A DNA stretch of 64,000 bases from Nannobrachium achirus (GCA_963921795.1 OY997658.1:52300312-52364311), one strand, 5' to 3'; positions 11,286 through 21,419 are shown, counted from the first letter of the stretch. Translations and numbers: made by a program. Notes: generated from the sequence alone by a model not told the origin.

Positions 11286-11289
11286 AGCA

Positions 11290-11929
11290 ACCCACAGTAT
11301 TTATCCCATTAATTTAATGCCACGTGTGTTCCAAATGAACAATTATTAACCACGTAATGTATGATTTTGTGTATTATTATTTATTATTCTTCCGCCGTTC
11401 TTGACTTCTGCTGTTTCTTCTTCTACGCTGGTGAAATGATCCTGGAGACGTCTGTGACGTATGCTCCGGTGCGGAAGCTTCCTTTGTCACTGAGTTAGCT
11501 TAGCATTGAATAGATCAGTGTCGTCCTAAACTATCTAATTCTAACGTTCAGGGTGTTTGTTTTTTTGGACAATAAATTGACAGCCAAGAAAACATGGATG
11601 GAATGCAATCGTTCACTCGCCGTCGGAAAGTTGACTTTAGAGTAGACTATTCTGGTTGACTGGCTATGAGTGGCTAACGGCTAACGCTAGCTAGCGTTAG
11701 CTAGCGCTAGCTGCAGCGCTAGCTGCAGGCTATAAACAAATAAAACGTGACCCAACTCTATTGTTGCTCTCTTCTACAAGCTCACAACGCGAGGCGGTTA
11801 AGCCTGTAGATTGTGTTTTATTATCAGGTCAAATAATCCTTCTGGCTGAAGTTACACAAACACTGATTATGCTACATTTAGCACAGTTAGCCCTGTTGCA
11901 CACGTAATAGGTTCACTTCAACCTCGTGT
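11290..11929. other. No gene seen; short GCTAGC palindromes
   Basis: No coding evidence. At 11675-11728 a cluster of overlapping GCTAGC/CTAGCG palindromes occurs. At 11775-11795 there is a quarter copy of the dispersed palindrome (CTACAAGCTCACAACGCG). Confidence 0.4.
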
Positions 11930-12345
11930 TGAGCAGTTAATCCTATTTGCTACGTACGTCTACAAAAACCTTCATATTTCAAAGATAACGTGCTTACTGA
12001 AGTCTCACAGATGTCACAGTATGGTACGCTCAAGCAGAATTACCCGTATCTTTCGTATTGTTTAATAAACTGCATTTTAATCCGATCAGATGCCATTTTC
12101 TGTTGTTTTTCAGCCATGCGACCCCATCGGTTGCGAGGTGTACTGCACTTAGATACATTAATACCTTTTTAAGGAAACGACGACCGATCGGATTAAAATG
12201 CTCCTCATTAAATAATACGATCATTACGGGACATTCTGCTGGAGCGTACCCTATGGTGACATCTGTGAGCCTTCACTAAGCAATTTATCTTTGTAATCTG
12301 ACCGTTTGTGTAGACGTATGTAGCAAATTGGTTAAACTGCTTCAC
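11930..12345. mobile_element. Long foldback element, arms about 160-180 bp
   Basis: The left arm contains TTTGCTACGTACGTCTAC, CTCACAGATGTCACAGTATG and GCATTTTAATCCGATC. The right arm has the reverse complements in reverse order (GGATTAAAATGC, TATGGTGACATCTGTGAG, GTAGACGTATGTAGCAAA). The arms cover nearly the whole length with a loop of about 70 bp. A transcript would form a long hairpin. No TSD was identified. Confidence 0.8.
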
Positions 12346-12427
12346 GGTTGGCGCACTGTAGCGTCTTTACATTTAGCCCAATAATGCTTGAGATGCTGTT
12401 GTGGCATTATCTTTTTAGAGAGCAATA

Positions 12428-12730
12428 ACTAAAGTTTAAAACATACATAAACCACTTTAGCCCTATGTTATACCAAGGCTATTTGAAAATAGACGATCTA
12501 CAAGCTCACAACGCATTGCGGTGCGACGCGTTGTGAGCTTGTAGATCTGCTATTTTCAAACATTTTGTACTTTTACTTTTGGTACTTTAAGTACATTTGG
12601 ATACCAATACTTTTGTACTTTTACTCAAGTACATTTTTTATTCTGGACTTTTACTTGTAACAGAGTGATTCTACATTGCAGAATTGATACTTTACTTTAT
12701 TATAAAATATTGGTACTTTTTCCACCACTG
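12428..12730 (+). mobile_element. Partial family A hAT-like MITE with full palindrome
   Basis: It matches the 3' half of the 49323-50182 copy (CATAAACCACTTTAGCCC, TACTTTTACTTTTGGTAC, TACTTTTTCCACCACTG) and ends with the expected CACCACTG. The left half is missing. The palindrome at 12482-12560 is complete. Confidence 0.75.
12482..12560. repeat. Dispersed palindrome, full copy 1
   Basis: 33-bp arms, differing by two bases (TTTGAAAATAG..GATC then TACAAGCTCACAACGC, and the inverse), are separated by a 13-base spacer. The core is shared with copies near 23.9, 40.1, 41.1, 50.0, 50.5 and 50.8 kb. Confidence 0.9.
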
Positions 12731-12734
12731 TGTA

Positions 12735-13364
12735 AACGTTTGTGTTCTCATGCCAATAAAGCTTCTTTGAATTGAAGATTGAATTGAAGATTGCTCCCCA
12801 TGTGGCGGAGTCAGGTCATTGCAGGTTAGAAATTTATTTAAAACTTGAATATCTCAAAAGTACTATTTCAGCATGGCATCATTCTATAAGCCATATCTTC
12901 AAAACTGTTGGGTCAATCTCCACAACCAATATATCATTTTGTAGCTATGATCCCCAGCTTTCAAATGAAATGAAAAAATGAAAATGAAAAAAATTGCAAT
13001 GACTGGCTCCTGGGGAGATTGGGACACATTTGTTTATACAATGCATAACTAGATTATTAGAATTAATTTACCGACTGAATGATTTCAATAGTAAAAGATT
13101 AAAGCTGCACCAAGCTTACAATGATATTATTCATTGTATCAGGACAGCCTCTGAGATAAAAGCTTGATATATCAGGATTTATTCATTTAAATCGATTGTT
13201 ATGTGTGGCAAATGCAATGCTATCCATTTTCATTGGCTATAGAGCATCCTTGTGTGGATGCCGTCATGGCATTCTGGAAATATTTATCTCAAATTAGATG
13301 GTGATGAGAGTTTTCAAAAATAAACACAAATAACATGAATGAATAACCACATAATTCATTCATT
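12735..13364. other. No gene seen
   Basis: AT-rich and unique-looking. Only a tandem duplication of about 12 bp (TTGAATTGAAGA) near 12768 is visible. Confidence 0.35.
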
Positions 13365-13365
13365 C

Positions 13366-13400
13366 CCTCGTTCGTTCGTTCGTTCGTTCGTTCGTTCATT
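13366..13400. repeat. TTCG tetranucleotide microsatellite
   Basis: About eight TTCG units flanked by ATTCATTC variants. Confidence 0.95.
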
Positions 13401-13749
13401 CAGAGACCTTCAGTTTAATTATAATGGATATTTAAAAATATTAATATTCATGTCAGGCAGTCTTAAAAGTGTTCCATTTCATTTGCTCTGAACTTTTCCT
13501 GACTATTTAATGAACTAAATGTAAACTTTATGCCTCATAAACACATCAAAGACATAGGCAGGCAGATGCTCCTTAATGTACTGTATGTGCCACATGGGAG
13601 TGAGGTTTATACAATAAACAAGGTCAAGACGAGAAACACAAACCATAGTCCAAGGTTTCAAAAACAATGCTGAAGTTTGCAGCTGAGTGAGTTCATTTAA
13701 AAAAAGAAAAAAGGTATTGGGGATGTGTGCGTAACTTGTCCTATACCTG

Positions 13750-14474
13750 TTAAAGGTATAGGTAAAAAAGACGTTTGGTCATTTTATCGTCTAATCAGGC
13801 TTTTATGAACACCCTGAACAGTTTTTGATTTGCTTGATTCAATATTTAGATATTTGTGTCCCACCGCGGCTGGCGGCTAGTCATCTCGCACTGATCAATT
13901 GTTCACTGGAGCTATTATGACGTTTTCTTTAGTTTTTTCTCTAAAATATAATAAAGCCACAAAAGCATCTCAAAATATCTTGGCTACATTTCACTTAAAC
14001 GCCAGAGCTTAACTCTGCATGTAAATAAGACTTTTTTTAATTAATGTGAGAGATCGGGACATAATTTTGTTGTTCCTCCCGGAATATGGCTAAAATGCTA
14101 GTCCTAGCCAGCCTTTGTTAGCCCTTTGTAGCCAAATGCGGTAATATGTTCGGTCACATTTGATGTAAATGCTATCAGGCCCTCCAGGCCAAGGGCCTCT
14201 CCCCATACACACCCATTGTAACTTCAAACTCCATTTTAACCATGATAGATTCATTAAAAACACCCATTATTTTTTCTGGTGACTCATACTACCCTCCTAA
14301 TACGTGAGCAGGACGTGTTTTTTCAATAACTTTTTTTCATTTATTTTTAATAATTCTTTGGGAAAATCAAATATCTAAATATTGAATCAAGCAAAACCGT
14401 CCAGGGTGTTCATAAAAGCCTGATTAGATGATAAAATGACCAAAGGTTTTTTTTAAAGTGAAATATCCCTTTAA
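13750..14474. mobile_element. Non-autonomous DNA transposon with TTAA ends (piggyBac-like)
   Basis: The left end is TTAAAGGTATA and the right end is TATCCCTTTAA, with subterminal inverted arms of about 95 bp (TCATTTTATCGTCTAATCAG paired with CTGATTAGATGATAAAATGA; AACACCCTGAACAG paired with CCAGGGTGTT). The TTAA target and CCCT ends fit piggyBac-type MITEs. A second copy lies at 61960-62660 and the core recurs at 10970-11285. Confidence 0.75.
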
Positions 14475-14764
14475 TAACTACTGCGTTACACTGCGCTACT
14501 TTAATTATACATATGGCAAATCGCAGTTTGCAGGTTATACTCAATTGACTATTTTCATTACACAAATCCTGTTACAAAGTGAGATAATTACATGCTGTAG
14601 ATCCGTGTTTCTCAAATGGGGGTACGTGTACCCTTAGGGGTACATAGAGGTACAACGGGGTACTTGAGATAAAATGGAAAATGTAAACATTTATTTTATG
14701 TTTATTATAAAACAATGACACATGTATGTGAAAAAAATTTGGAACGCCTTACCGAAGGCATTAA

Positions 14765-15416
14765 CTCATACCTCGCGATCCCCGTAGAAACCGTAGATTT
14801 CCCGCTGTACCGCGCTGCCATGCCCGTAGAGCCCGTAAAGTTTAATTAGCTTTAATCATTATGAAAGGATTAAAAGTATTAGCGCAGATTTTCGCTGATT
14901 CTGGCTCTTTAGGCCCGCCCCCCTAACTGTATCCGGTCATTTCCGGTCTGGACCGGATCCAGCTTTCCGTATCCAGTCTGAGCCTGGGCCATAGTCCCGC
15001 CTCCATTGGTTTACTGTGTAACAGAAGTGGAAGCTACTCGGCGATGGAACGCTCGTTTTTCAATCGGATTTTTGCGTTTGGAAACTTTGATCCAGTCTCT
15101 ACACGCCTGGATTATGATCCCCGCACATATCGTGCGTTTTGTGCGCGAACGTGTCCACGTGTTACCATAGCGCATGCCTGGCTTTTTTTCAATGTTTTTC
15201 ATGTAAACACTGGCGGATAAGCAGGAATACAGCGTGGCAACGGATATGTCTTTTTCAATGGGGTTTTTTGTATTCGAAAGCTTGTCACCGAGTCTACACG
15301 TCTACTAGATGAGTCGCGCACAGATTGTGCACGATGCGTGCGCGTGCCCACGCTAAAAGGTAAGGACAATTTGGCAGCTGCTTACTACAGCTATGTTTAA
15401 AATGGCAGAGAAATTG
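14765..15416. mobile_element. Insertion of unknown class between TTAA duplicates
   Basis: The LINE sequence on either side joins perfectly if this segment and one TTAA (14761-14764 or 15417-15420) are removed. The interior is GC-richer and starts CTCATACCTCGCG. Its ends are not inverted copies of each other, so only the TTAA target is reminiscent of piggyBac-type elements. No coding sequence was recognised. Confidence 0.6.
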
Positions 15417-15796
15417 TTAAAGGAGTGTGGATCACTAGCATCCTTTAAAATCGCCCTGAAAAACCACTCACAGGCAGCAGCCGTTCGCAACTGGTAAAAA
15501 ACAAACATAGCCCAGCCCTACCCTCCCCTGACCCCTCTTTGTATTTACCTACTGTATGATGTTTTTTTTTTTTTTTTTTTATTGTTTCCCCCTTTTTTCC
15601 TGACTATATCTACTGCATAGTACTGTGTTCTATCCGTCTGTCATTCAATGTTATGAGATACTTAAATGGTTTCCTATGGAAATAAGCGTATATAGTCTTT
15701 TCTAATCTAGGATCTCCTTTTAGTAGACCTTGTACCAGTGAACTGTACCGTCATGAAACTGTACTTTTTCCTATGCAAACTTCTTCTAATAAAGTC

Positions 15797-15797
<1 letters not shown>

Positions 15798-15852
<55 letters not shown>
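15798..15852 (+). repeat. ATCA microsatellite, LINE 3' tail
   Basis: About 13 tandem ATCA units directly after the LINE polyadenylation-like AATAAA. CR1/L2-type LINEs end in short tandem repeats instead of poly(A), so this is read as the LINE tail. Confidence 0.9.
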
Positions 15853-15855
<3 letters not shown>

Positions 15856-16257
15856 GGCTGCTCTGTAAAGCTTTAAAAGTTTATTGATTGATTGATTTGA
15901 TTGAAGGCTTTATTAGAAGTTTGCATAGGAAAATGTACAGATTCATGACGGTACAGTTCACTGGTACAAGGTCTACTAAAAGGAGATCCATGAAAAGACT
16001 AAGCTTATTTCAACAGGAAACCATTTAAGTATCTCATATAACATTGAATGACAGACAAATAGAACACAGTACTATGCAGTAGATATGTAAAGAAAAGGGG
16101 GAAAAAAAGAAAAGAAAACAGTAAATCTAAACAAACAGTAAGTATATACAAGGAATATACAGTAAGTCTAAACAAACAGTAAGTATATACAAGGAATATA
16201 CAAGTATACAAGTATATACAAGGAAGGGGCAGGGAGGGTAGGGTTGGGCTAGGTTTT

Positions 16258-17967
16258 TTACCAGTTGCGAACGGCTGCTGCCTGTAAGTGGTTTTTCAGG
16301 GCAATTTTAAAGGATGCTAGTGATCCACACTCCTTTATGGCCTTCGGTAAGGCATTCCACATTTTTGTGGTATAGCAGAAGAACGAGTTCGACCCTTTCT
16401 TTGAGTTGACTCTGGGTTGAACGTGATCTGTGGCACTGCCTCTGGTGTTGTAATTATGGACATCCTTAACGTTTATAAAGTATTTTGACAGGTACTTGGG
16501 TATCATAGTGGTGTAGTGTATCTTGTACACCAGGCCCATTGCAAGTTGCTGTACTCTGTCATCTACTCTGAGCCACCCCACTCTTAACTGGTGAGTAGCG
16601 GTGAGGTGAGTCTGATAGGGAAGGTTAAGCAGGACCCTAATTAGTTTATTTTGGGCTGTTTGGAGTTTAGTTTTAAGGGCTTGTGGGGCGTCACGATACC
16701 ATACGTGGACTCCGTAGTCAAAGAGGGGCTGGATTATTGCACCAGCTATGGTCTTCAGTGTGTTGAAGTTGACCATTGGGGCGATCCTCTGTAGGAAACG
16801 AGTTCGTTGGTTGATTTTTTTTATTACTTTTGAAGTCATCTTTTCGCTGGAAAGATTAGCTTCAAGGATACATCCTAAGTAAGAGATTTCGTTTTTTCGT
16901 GTTATGACCTTGTCACCCACTTTAATTGTGAAGTCATCTACCTTTTTGAGGTTATGATTTGATCCAAAGAGGATGGACTCGGTTTTTCCCAGGTGAATTG
17001 ATAATTTGTTGTCGTTAAGCCATGTGCAGATCTTACTCAGTTCAGAGTTCAGTGTCTTTTCAACCTGCAAGTGGTCCTTGCCCGAGACTAGGAGAGCCGA
17101 GTCATCCGCGAACAGGAACAGGTTGCAGTCGCAAGCAGATGCCATGTCGTTCACGTATATTAGGAACAACAGAGGTCCCAGTATGCTACCTTGAGGAACA
17201 CCACAGCTTACTGGGAGGGGGGGGGACAGGGTTCCGTTAATCTCCACCACCTGTTCCCTCCCCACCAGGTAAGATTGCATCCAGCTCACTGCTGCGCTGT
17301 CAAGACCGATGGCTTTTAGTTTCTCAATCAGAATAGCATGATCCACGGTGTCAAATGCCTTCTGGAGGTCCATCATGACCATGCCACTATATTTGCCCTG
17401 ATCCGCTTCGCGTTTGATTTGGTCAGTCAAATAGAGAAGGCATGTGTCAGTGGAATGGGATTTTCTGAATCCAGATTGGAACTCGTAAATCAGATTATTC
17501 TCATCGAGATATCTTGCAATCTGTTCGTAGACTATTTTCTCCATGACTTTGGATATGGAGCTAAGAATGGAAACGGGGCGGTAGTTTCCAGGGTCTAGTT
17601 TGCTACCTTTTTTGTGCAGGGGGGTTACTTTTGCTAGTTTGAAGTCCTGGGGGACATGACCCTGTTCGATGGAAAGGTTAATTATGTGGGTAATGATTGG
17701 AGCAATGGTGGTGGCTGAATCTCTGAGAAATCTAGCTGGGATTTTATCAAGGCCAGTGGCCTTGTGTTGAGGTAGGGCGCTCAATTTTTTAAACACTTCA
17801 TCAGTTGTCACTGTGGAAAGTTTAAAGCTGTCTTTTCTGACGCCCAGTTTTTTGTAGAATTTTTTTAACAAATTCTTCACCATACCGCCCAGATGGGGCG
17901 ACCAGTCTTTCGACCAGTGAACGGGCTGTGGTGGTAAAGGTTTTGTTAAGATGGGTAGCCACTTCAC
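16258..17967 (-). CDS. LINE reverse transcriptase frame (C-terminal part of the polyprotein)
   Basis: This frame of 569 residues encodes the reverse transcriptase that copies the LINE RNA at a nicked target. Visible blocks are KVTPLHKKG and NYRPVSILSSISK (about 112-140), QSGFRKSHST (about 164-173), MMDLQKAFDTVDH with catalytic Asp200 (198-210), GVPQGSILGPLLF (256-268) and the active-site FADD (286-289). A C-terminal thumb-like region follows, ending AVRNW. All catalytic aspartates are present and there are no internal stops. The apparent first methionine is not the true start: the frame continues the upstream endonuclease frame after a one-base shift near 17860-17866, and the two frames overlap by 146 bp. 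Confidence 0.9.
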   Translation of the reverse strand: MKWLPILTKPLPPQPVHWSKDWSPHLGGMVKNLLKKFYKKLGVRKDSFKLSTVTTDEVFKKLSALPQHKATGLDKIPARFLRDSATTIAPIITHIINLSIEQGHVPQDFKLAKVTPLHKKGSKLDPGNYRPVSILSSISKVMEKIVYEQIARYLDENNLIYEFQSGFRKSHSTDTCLLYLTDQIKREADQGKYSGMVMMDLQKAFDTVDHAILIEKLKAIGLDSAAVSWMQSYLVGREQVVEINGTLSPPLPVSCGVPQGSILGPLLFLIYVNDMASACDCNLFLFADDSALLVSGKDHLQVEKTLNSELSKICTWLNDNKLSIHLGKTESILFGSNHNLKKVDDFTIKVGDKVITRKNEISYLGCILEANLSSEKMTSKVIKKINQRTRFLQRIAPMVNFNTLKTIAGAIIQPLFDYGVHVWYRDAPQALKTKLQTAQNKLIRVLLNLPYQTHLTATHQLRVGWLRVDDRVQQLAMGLVYKIHYTTMIPKYLSKYFINVKDVHNYNTRGSATDHVQPRVNSKKGSNSFFCYTTKMWNALPKAIKECGSLASFKIALKNHLQAAAVRNW

Positions 17968-20086
17968 CTTTGTCAGAAATGAGAGCGGCGTCCGTTTTGA
18001 TGTTTATGTTGTGGCATATGGTTTTTGGTTTTAAGCCTAATTGGTTGTTAAGCAACTTCCATAGGTCTCGTGGTTTGTTTTTGTATTCATCGATTTTGTC
18101 GTCGATGTAGTTTTTTTTGGCGGATCTAACTAGGGCGGTTGTCTGGTTTCTAAGTTTCTTGCATTGAGCAGTAAGATGCTCAACGTGGATTTTGAGGCCA
18201 GGGTTGAATTTTTTACTGAGCTTTTTGCAGCACTTTCGTTTTTCATCGTATTTTTTGTCTCTGAGTTTAGCTGATTCTGCAATATCTGAGTTATACCATG
18301 GCTCTTGGCGGGCTTTAACCCTGGTGGTATTCAAGGGGGCCACGTCGTCTAGAGCATTGGTCAATTTGGTTTTAAAACCACACCATGCTTCTTCGACATC
18401 TGTACACTGCAGCTCTGGGGAAAAGTCTACACCCGCTAGTTTGAGATTAAAAGCCTCACTGGAGTAGTTCTTCAGGCTTCTAGCAACGACAGTTCTGTGG
18501 CCACTAGCCTTGGGTTTGTGTATTTTTCGGGTAGAGTAGATCATATAATGATCACTAAGACCGCATACAATAGCCCCGCTAGCGGTGACTTTGGACTTGT
18601 CAGTGGTTACGACGAGATCTATGAGGGTTTGAGAGTGCTCTGTCACCCTGGTGGGTACTGTGACAAGCTGAGTGAGGCTGTATTGATTGCATAACCCATC
18701 AAAGGACTTGAACATGGGTGCTTCTTTACGCAAAACATCCACATTCCAGTCGCCCAAAATGTGATACTCAGTACCGTCCACCTTTGCTAAGCTCTCATCA
18801 AACAGCTCAAAGAAATCATTCTGATCAGGTGGTCTATAGACAGCGCATATTAGTATGTTTTTTGCATGTTCAAAGATTACCTCAATCCATACAGTTTCAA
18901 GTGAACTGTGGTGTAAGTCTGGACGGGGGATAAAATTGACATCATTATGTACATACATGCAAACTCCGCCTCCATACCTGTTTCTATCATTCCTGATTAC
19001 AGTATAGTTGGCAATTTCAATGCTAGCATCCGTAAACGAGTCATCAAGTTTAGTTTCAGAGAAGGATAAAATCTTTGCCTTACCGTCATGAAACATTCCC
19101 TTAATTAGCTCCAGTTTTTTGGGATTCAAGCTATTGATGTTTAAGTGGACTAGATGAAGTCCTGGTTTTGCAAAAACAACAGAGTGCATGTTCTCTGTAG
19201 TGATCGAGCCAACGTCGGAGCTGGGGGGCTCTTTGTCTATGACCGAGACAGGAAAGTTTGTCGTGGGGGGGAGGTGGTCATCATAGTCTGGTTGTAGTTG
19301 AGACTGAAGTGGGGGAGCGGTGGGGGTGGGGGTGGTGGGGAGGTCAGGTTCCTTTGTTGACTGAGAGCTCAAACAGGAGGAGATCCATGACTTTTCGACG
19401 GCACGGGGGGTCGGTGTCGCGGCGCAGACAGCTTCAAAGCCAAGATATGCCGCCAGCCACGACTGATCACGATCCCTGGGGGGTGGCGGGACCAGCGGGG
19501 GGGCATCCGGCTCGACGGTCATCTCCGGCGATCCAGCGGCCGCTAACTGGGCACCAGCATCCTCGGTGACGGGGGGGGGGGGGGGCGGGACATCCAGGTC
19601 AACGTCGGCGCTGTTGTTATCGGGCGGCGGCTCGGAAACCACGGCCGCGAGCTGGTCGTTATCGGGCGGCGGCTCGACAACCACGGCCGCGAGCTGGTCA
19701 CGAGTAGCCTCGGTGTTGGAGCTTTGCTGTAGAGAGCCGGGTGGGCAGCCACAGCACTCGTCACCAGTAGAACCCGTGTCGATGTTTCCTCCGCTGGGGT
19801 TCTTTGTCTCCGAAAGCAGCTGTAGTTCCCTCGTGAGACGGGCGGCAGCTTGCCGAGTGACCACGGGACCTGGATTAACCTCTATATCACCAGAAAGAAG
19901 CAGGATAAAGTAAATGATGGACCGTCTGTCCATTCTGCCAATCTGGGGCTTGTTCTTAGTCAGCAGCAGCGTCCCAAGGACAGTCAGTTTTCCGAAGCCG
20001 AGATGTTTTGGCTCCGACCCGACGTGGAGGAAAAAAAACACTGCGTGATTCCTCTCCATCCCGCACATAATTCTCCGTATATACAA
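17822..20086 (-). CDS. LINE ORF with 2A-like peptide and APE endonuclease
   Basis: This frame of 754 residues reads from the first methionine at 20086. A second methionine at residue 52 (19933) gives a better N-terminus: MDRRS, a hydrophobic stretch IIYFILLL, then GDIEVNPGP (residues 66-74, bases 19865-19891). The last is the D-x-E-x-N-P-G-P motif of 2A peptides, at which ribosomes skip a peptide bond between Gly73 and Pro74. A proline-rich linker follows with a 14-residue tandem repeat (130-143, 144-157; DQLAAVV..EPPPDN). The APE-type endonuclease is about 310-520: HLNINSL, SETKLD (Glu344), YRPP, GDWNVD (Asp446, Asn448), LIDL (Asp490), SDHY (Asp512-His513). The frame ends shortly after the 7-A run that separates it from the RT frame. 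It would nick target DNA for insertion. Confidence 0.9.
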   Translation of the reverse strand: MYIRRIMCGMERNHAVFFFLHVGSEPKHLGFGKLTVLGTLLLTKNKPQIGRMDRRSIIYFILLLSGDIEVNPGPVVTRQAAARLTRELQLLSETKNPSGGNIDTGSTGDECCGCPPGSLQQSSNTEATRDQLAAVVVEPPPDNDQLAAVVSEPPPDNNSADVDLDVPPPPPPVTEDAGAQLAAAGSPEMTVEPDAPPLVPPPPRDRDQSWLAAYLGFEAVCAATPTPRAVEKSWISSCLSSQSTKEPDLPTTPTPTAPPLQSQLQPDYDDHLPPTTNFPVSVIDKEPPSSDVGSITTENMHSVVFAKPGLHLVHLNINSLNPKKLELIKGMFHDGKAKILSFSETKLDDSFTDASIEIANYTVIRNDRNRYGGGVCMYVHNDVNFIPRPDLHHSSLETVWIEVIFEHAKNILICAVYRPPDQNDFFELFDESLAKVDGTEYHILGDWNVDVLRKEAPMFKSFDGLCNQYSLTQLVTVPTRVTEHSQTLIDLVVTTDKSKVTASGAIVCGLSDHYMIYSTRKIHKPKASGHRTVVARSLKNYSSEAFNLKLAGVDFSPELQCTDVEEAWCGFKTKLTNALDDVAPLNTTRVKARQEPWYNSDIAESAKLRDKKYDEKRKCCKKLSKKFNPGLKIHVEHLTAQCKKLRNQTTALVRSAKKNYIDDKIDEYKNKPRDLWKLLNNQLGLKPKTICHNINIKTDAALISDKGEVATHLNKTFTTTARSLVERLVAPSGRYGEEFVKKILQKTGRQKRQL

Positions 20087-20339
20087 TTATGAGCGTTCCG
20101 TGGTGAACTGAGACACGAGTCGGCAAACCATACAAGAAACAATAGGAAAAAAAGAAGAAAAAGTATCCCTCCTTTCCATTGTCCCTGGGTTCTAGCTTGG
20201 TGGGACGGAGCGAACGAAAAAAATGCGACCGCTCACGTTGACTGCTGCTCGAATCAAAATGTTGTTGTCGATTAAAGGGGGTACAGGGTACTTGGATTCA
20301 GCAAAAAGCCCAAAAAGTTTTAGATCCACCGCTGTAGAT

Positions 20340-21240
20340 GATGCTATGCCAGACAACATTATTTATCGTTTTATTTATCATCCTTGATCGTTTGAAATTC
20401 TAAAGTTGAGTGTTTTCAGGGAAAGTCTAAAAAGTGTTGGGCACAGCTATTGACACAAAATGTCCATAGCACTAGCTAATTATTCTGTTCTTGACGAACA
20501 GCGAGAGAAGTCCAACCAACTGTTTAACTCTTTTACCGCTTCGGACGTTCCCGTTCGCCCCAATTTTCAACCCAGCTCGTTGCCAATACGGCTCGTTCTT
20601 TTTACCTTGTCTGATGACTGTAAGCTGCCGTGTACAGTAAAAACATATCCCGTAACACTGCTCTCAAAAATCCACCGCACGTTAGCAAAAATGGAGTCCC
20701 AAATCACATCCTGGCTGTTTTCTGTGGATCTGTTCTAGAAAATGCATTTATATGCTCTGAATGGATGGCAAGCGAAGCGGCCCAATTCACAGTCATTCTT
20801 TGCATAAGGCTGCCCTCTGCCGCCAGCTCGGCTAAAGTACACATATGAGCGCTGTATTGTAGAACAAATTAGTTTGAAAATTATCAATAGATAATTTTCT
20901 ATAACATTGCAAAGGTAAGCTGCTTTTTGCTGGCACCAGCCCCAATAAATAAATAATAACATCTGGCAGTAGATCTGTTAATATAGGCAATGATGAGCCA
21001 TCGGCAGTGATAAAACACAAATCTGTGGTAGACTGCTTTGAGAGGTAATATATTATTATTATATTTAAAATACCATGGGCCCTAATGAAGTGCTCAGTGA
21101 TGGGTGATTGAATGCACATTCCTTTTGCCTGGCTAAATTCATTTCCATAACATAATGTTATGTTTATGAGCTACCATGTTGTAATTTGAATTAGAATGAA
21201 TCTTGATATAGGGCTGACATTGTGGAAGTGTCCCGTAGGG
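20340..21240. other. No gene seen
   Basis: I find no recognised domain, splice-site pattern or repeat. Short open frames at 20460-20850 lack motifs. Confidence 0.35.
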
Positions 21241-21258
21241 AAATACATCTGCATGTTG

Positions 21259-21259
<1 letters not shown>

Positions 21260-21330
<71 letters not shown>
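21260..21330. repeat. CT microsatellite
   Basis: About 68 bp of CT repeat with a TTT interruption near 21321. Confidence 0.95.
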
Positions 21331-21419
21331 AAATAGGAGACACAGAGATTGTCAGATTGATCCCCAACACTTGTCTAACTTCAGTTTGTCTTCATGGCAT
21401 AGTACTGGTGGCATAAGCC

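Larger units (their letters stand above)
14735..15852 (+). mobile_element. 5'-truncated LINE copy (3' end only), interrupted
   Basis: GGAACGCCTTACCGAAGGC (14741-14759) joins, after an insertion at 14765-15416, to AGGAGTGTGGATCACTAGC and the last codons of the ORF (through AVRNW and stop near 15500). Then comes the 3' UTR ending AATAAAGTCTTCAATCAATC and about 13 ATCA units. It matches the 3' end of the minus-strand LINE at 15880-20270, so the two lie tail to tail. Confidence 0.85.
15880..20270 (-). mobile_element. Near full-length CR1/L2/Rex1-group LINE
   Basis: On the minus strand the order is: 5' leader (20270 to about 20090), a reading frame with 2A-like peptide, proline-rich linker and APE endonuclease, a reverse transcriptase frame, a 3' UTR (16257 to about 15905) and a short ATCA-type tail at about 15880. 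Its 3' half forms an inverted pair with the plus-strand truncated copy next to it. The only clear lesion is a one-base frameshift at the A run at 17860-17866. The group assignment rests on domain order, 2A motif and tail type. Confidence 0.85.
14603..20331. mobile_element. hAT-like element carrying nested LINE insertions
   Basis: It starts CCGTGTTTCTCAAATGGGGG and ends TTTTAGATCCACCG, and both flanks are CTGTAGAT (14595-14602 and 20332-20339). The left end matches the CAGTGTTTCTCAAATGGGGG start of fish hAT elements, and GGGGTAC words lie near both ends. Its own sequence is only about 14603-14735 plus 20271-20331. The rest is the nested LINE cluster, so the LINEs arrived after it. Confidence 0.7.
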
